Position numbers and translations under genes: made by a program
In this document: in pieces, positions 63,949 to 64,000 of the stretch
Position numbering within the stretch: the first letter of the stretch is position 1
Layout: each line of letters opens with the position of its first letter
Assembly: GCA_016793095.1 (NCBI GenBank)
Contig: JAEUJQ010000042.1
Location: 1-64,000, forward strand
Origin: Myxococcaceae bacterium
GTDB taxonomy: Bacteria > Myxococcota > Myxococcia > Myxococcales > Myxococcaceae
Length of the DNA stretch: 64,000 bases
Reading direction: 5' to 3'
The notes under the pieces: generated by a model
Seen by the model: only the letters and a program-made list of their open reading frames with translations
What the model was told of the DNA's origin: nothing
Database searches by the model: none

Positions 63949-64000
63949 GCGCGGCAGGCGACTCCCTGGGGCGCCATCATGGGCTCGTCCGGCTGCGCCG

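Overview
The window is very GC-rich bacterial DNA (mean well above 65% by eye) and almost certainly comes from a myxobacterium (Myxococcota, most like Myxococcales/Cystobacterineae). The evidence is the protein repertoire: Gly/Ala/Ser 'AGGS' stalk lipoproteins, three proteins ending in MYXO-CTERM sorting tags (Cys, hydrophobic stretch, Arg-rich tail), MopE-like Cys/Asp-rich lipoproteins, TIGR02996-type leucine-rich proteins, a PEGA protein, a PilZ protein and AgmX/PglI-like C-terminal domains. GTG starts and 4-nt ATGA/GTGA gene overlaps are common. No rRNA, tRNA, prophage, insertion sequence or CRISPR array was seen.

Layout. 0-10 kb: a partial stalk lipoprotein, prepilin peptidase (pilD), glutamate 5-kinase (proB), tandem small Cys-rich secreted proteins, a cascade of duplicated translation-start modules leading into a Brp/Blh-like polytopic protein and a coupled small membrane protein, a class III nucleotide cyclase, and a PEGA protein coupled to GluQ (glutamyl-Q tRNA(Asp) synthetase). 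10-20.5 kb: an S74-chaperone lipoprotein, an EEP-family lipoprotein, an EF-hand protein, a double IucA/IucC-like protein with no canonical start for its first 120 codons, a TIGR02996 protein, a PAP2 phosphatase and a GNAT enzyme. 20.6-29.3 kb: a GT39-like transferase, then a compact five-gene minus-strand block (secreted PLC/S1-P1-like enzyme, lipoprotein, OmpA, Gcr-family membrane protein, Cys-rich secreted protein). 29.5-37.6 kb: histidine kinase, lone ccmC, a large MopE-like lipoprotein, LysM-lysozyme, methyltransferase, Sel1 and GIN-domain proteins. 38-45.2 kb: a 1259-residue stalk protein with both a lipobox and a MYXO-CTERM tag, acyl-CoA-binding protein, a second TIGR02996 protein and a decayed VapBC locus. 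45.3-54.8 kb: a BchE-like radical SAM enzyme, outer-membrane barrel, a sigma-region-2-only protein, a Skp/OmpH-like periplasmic protein, a LysR regulator, zinc-ribbon and GST-N-like small proteins, a large unknown protein and a GT22 transferase. 54.8-64 kb: decayed, repeat-rich intergenic DNA, a degenerate HD-GYP-like protein coupled to a HEAT protein, a MYXO-CTERM protein with tandemly repeated 3' end, PilZ, lipoprotein and ADP-ribosylglycohydrolase genes.

The genes do not form one pathway. The theme is the cell envelope: secreted, lipid-anchored or surface proteins interleaved with housekeeping enzymes. The most unusual structural theme is local tandem duplication at gene boundaries, seen at three separate places (about 4.0-4.4, 55.3-55.6 and 59.4-59.8 kb). 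The first has created a chain of five short overlapping reading frames, four of them with a strong ribosome-binding site, and looks like a translational relay into the downstream membrane-protein gene.
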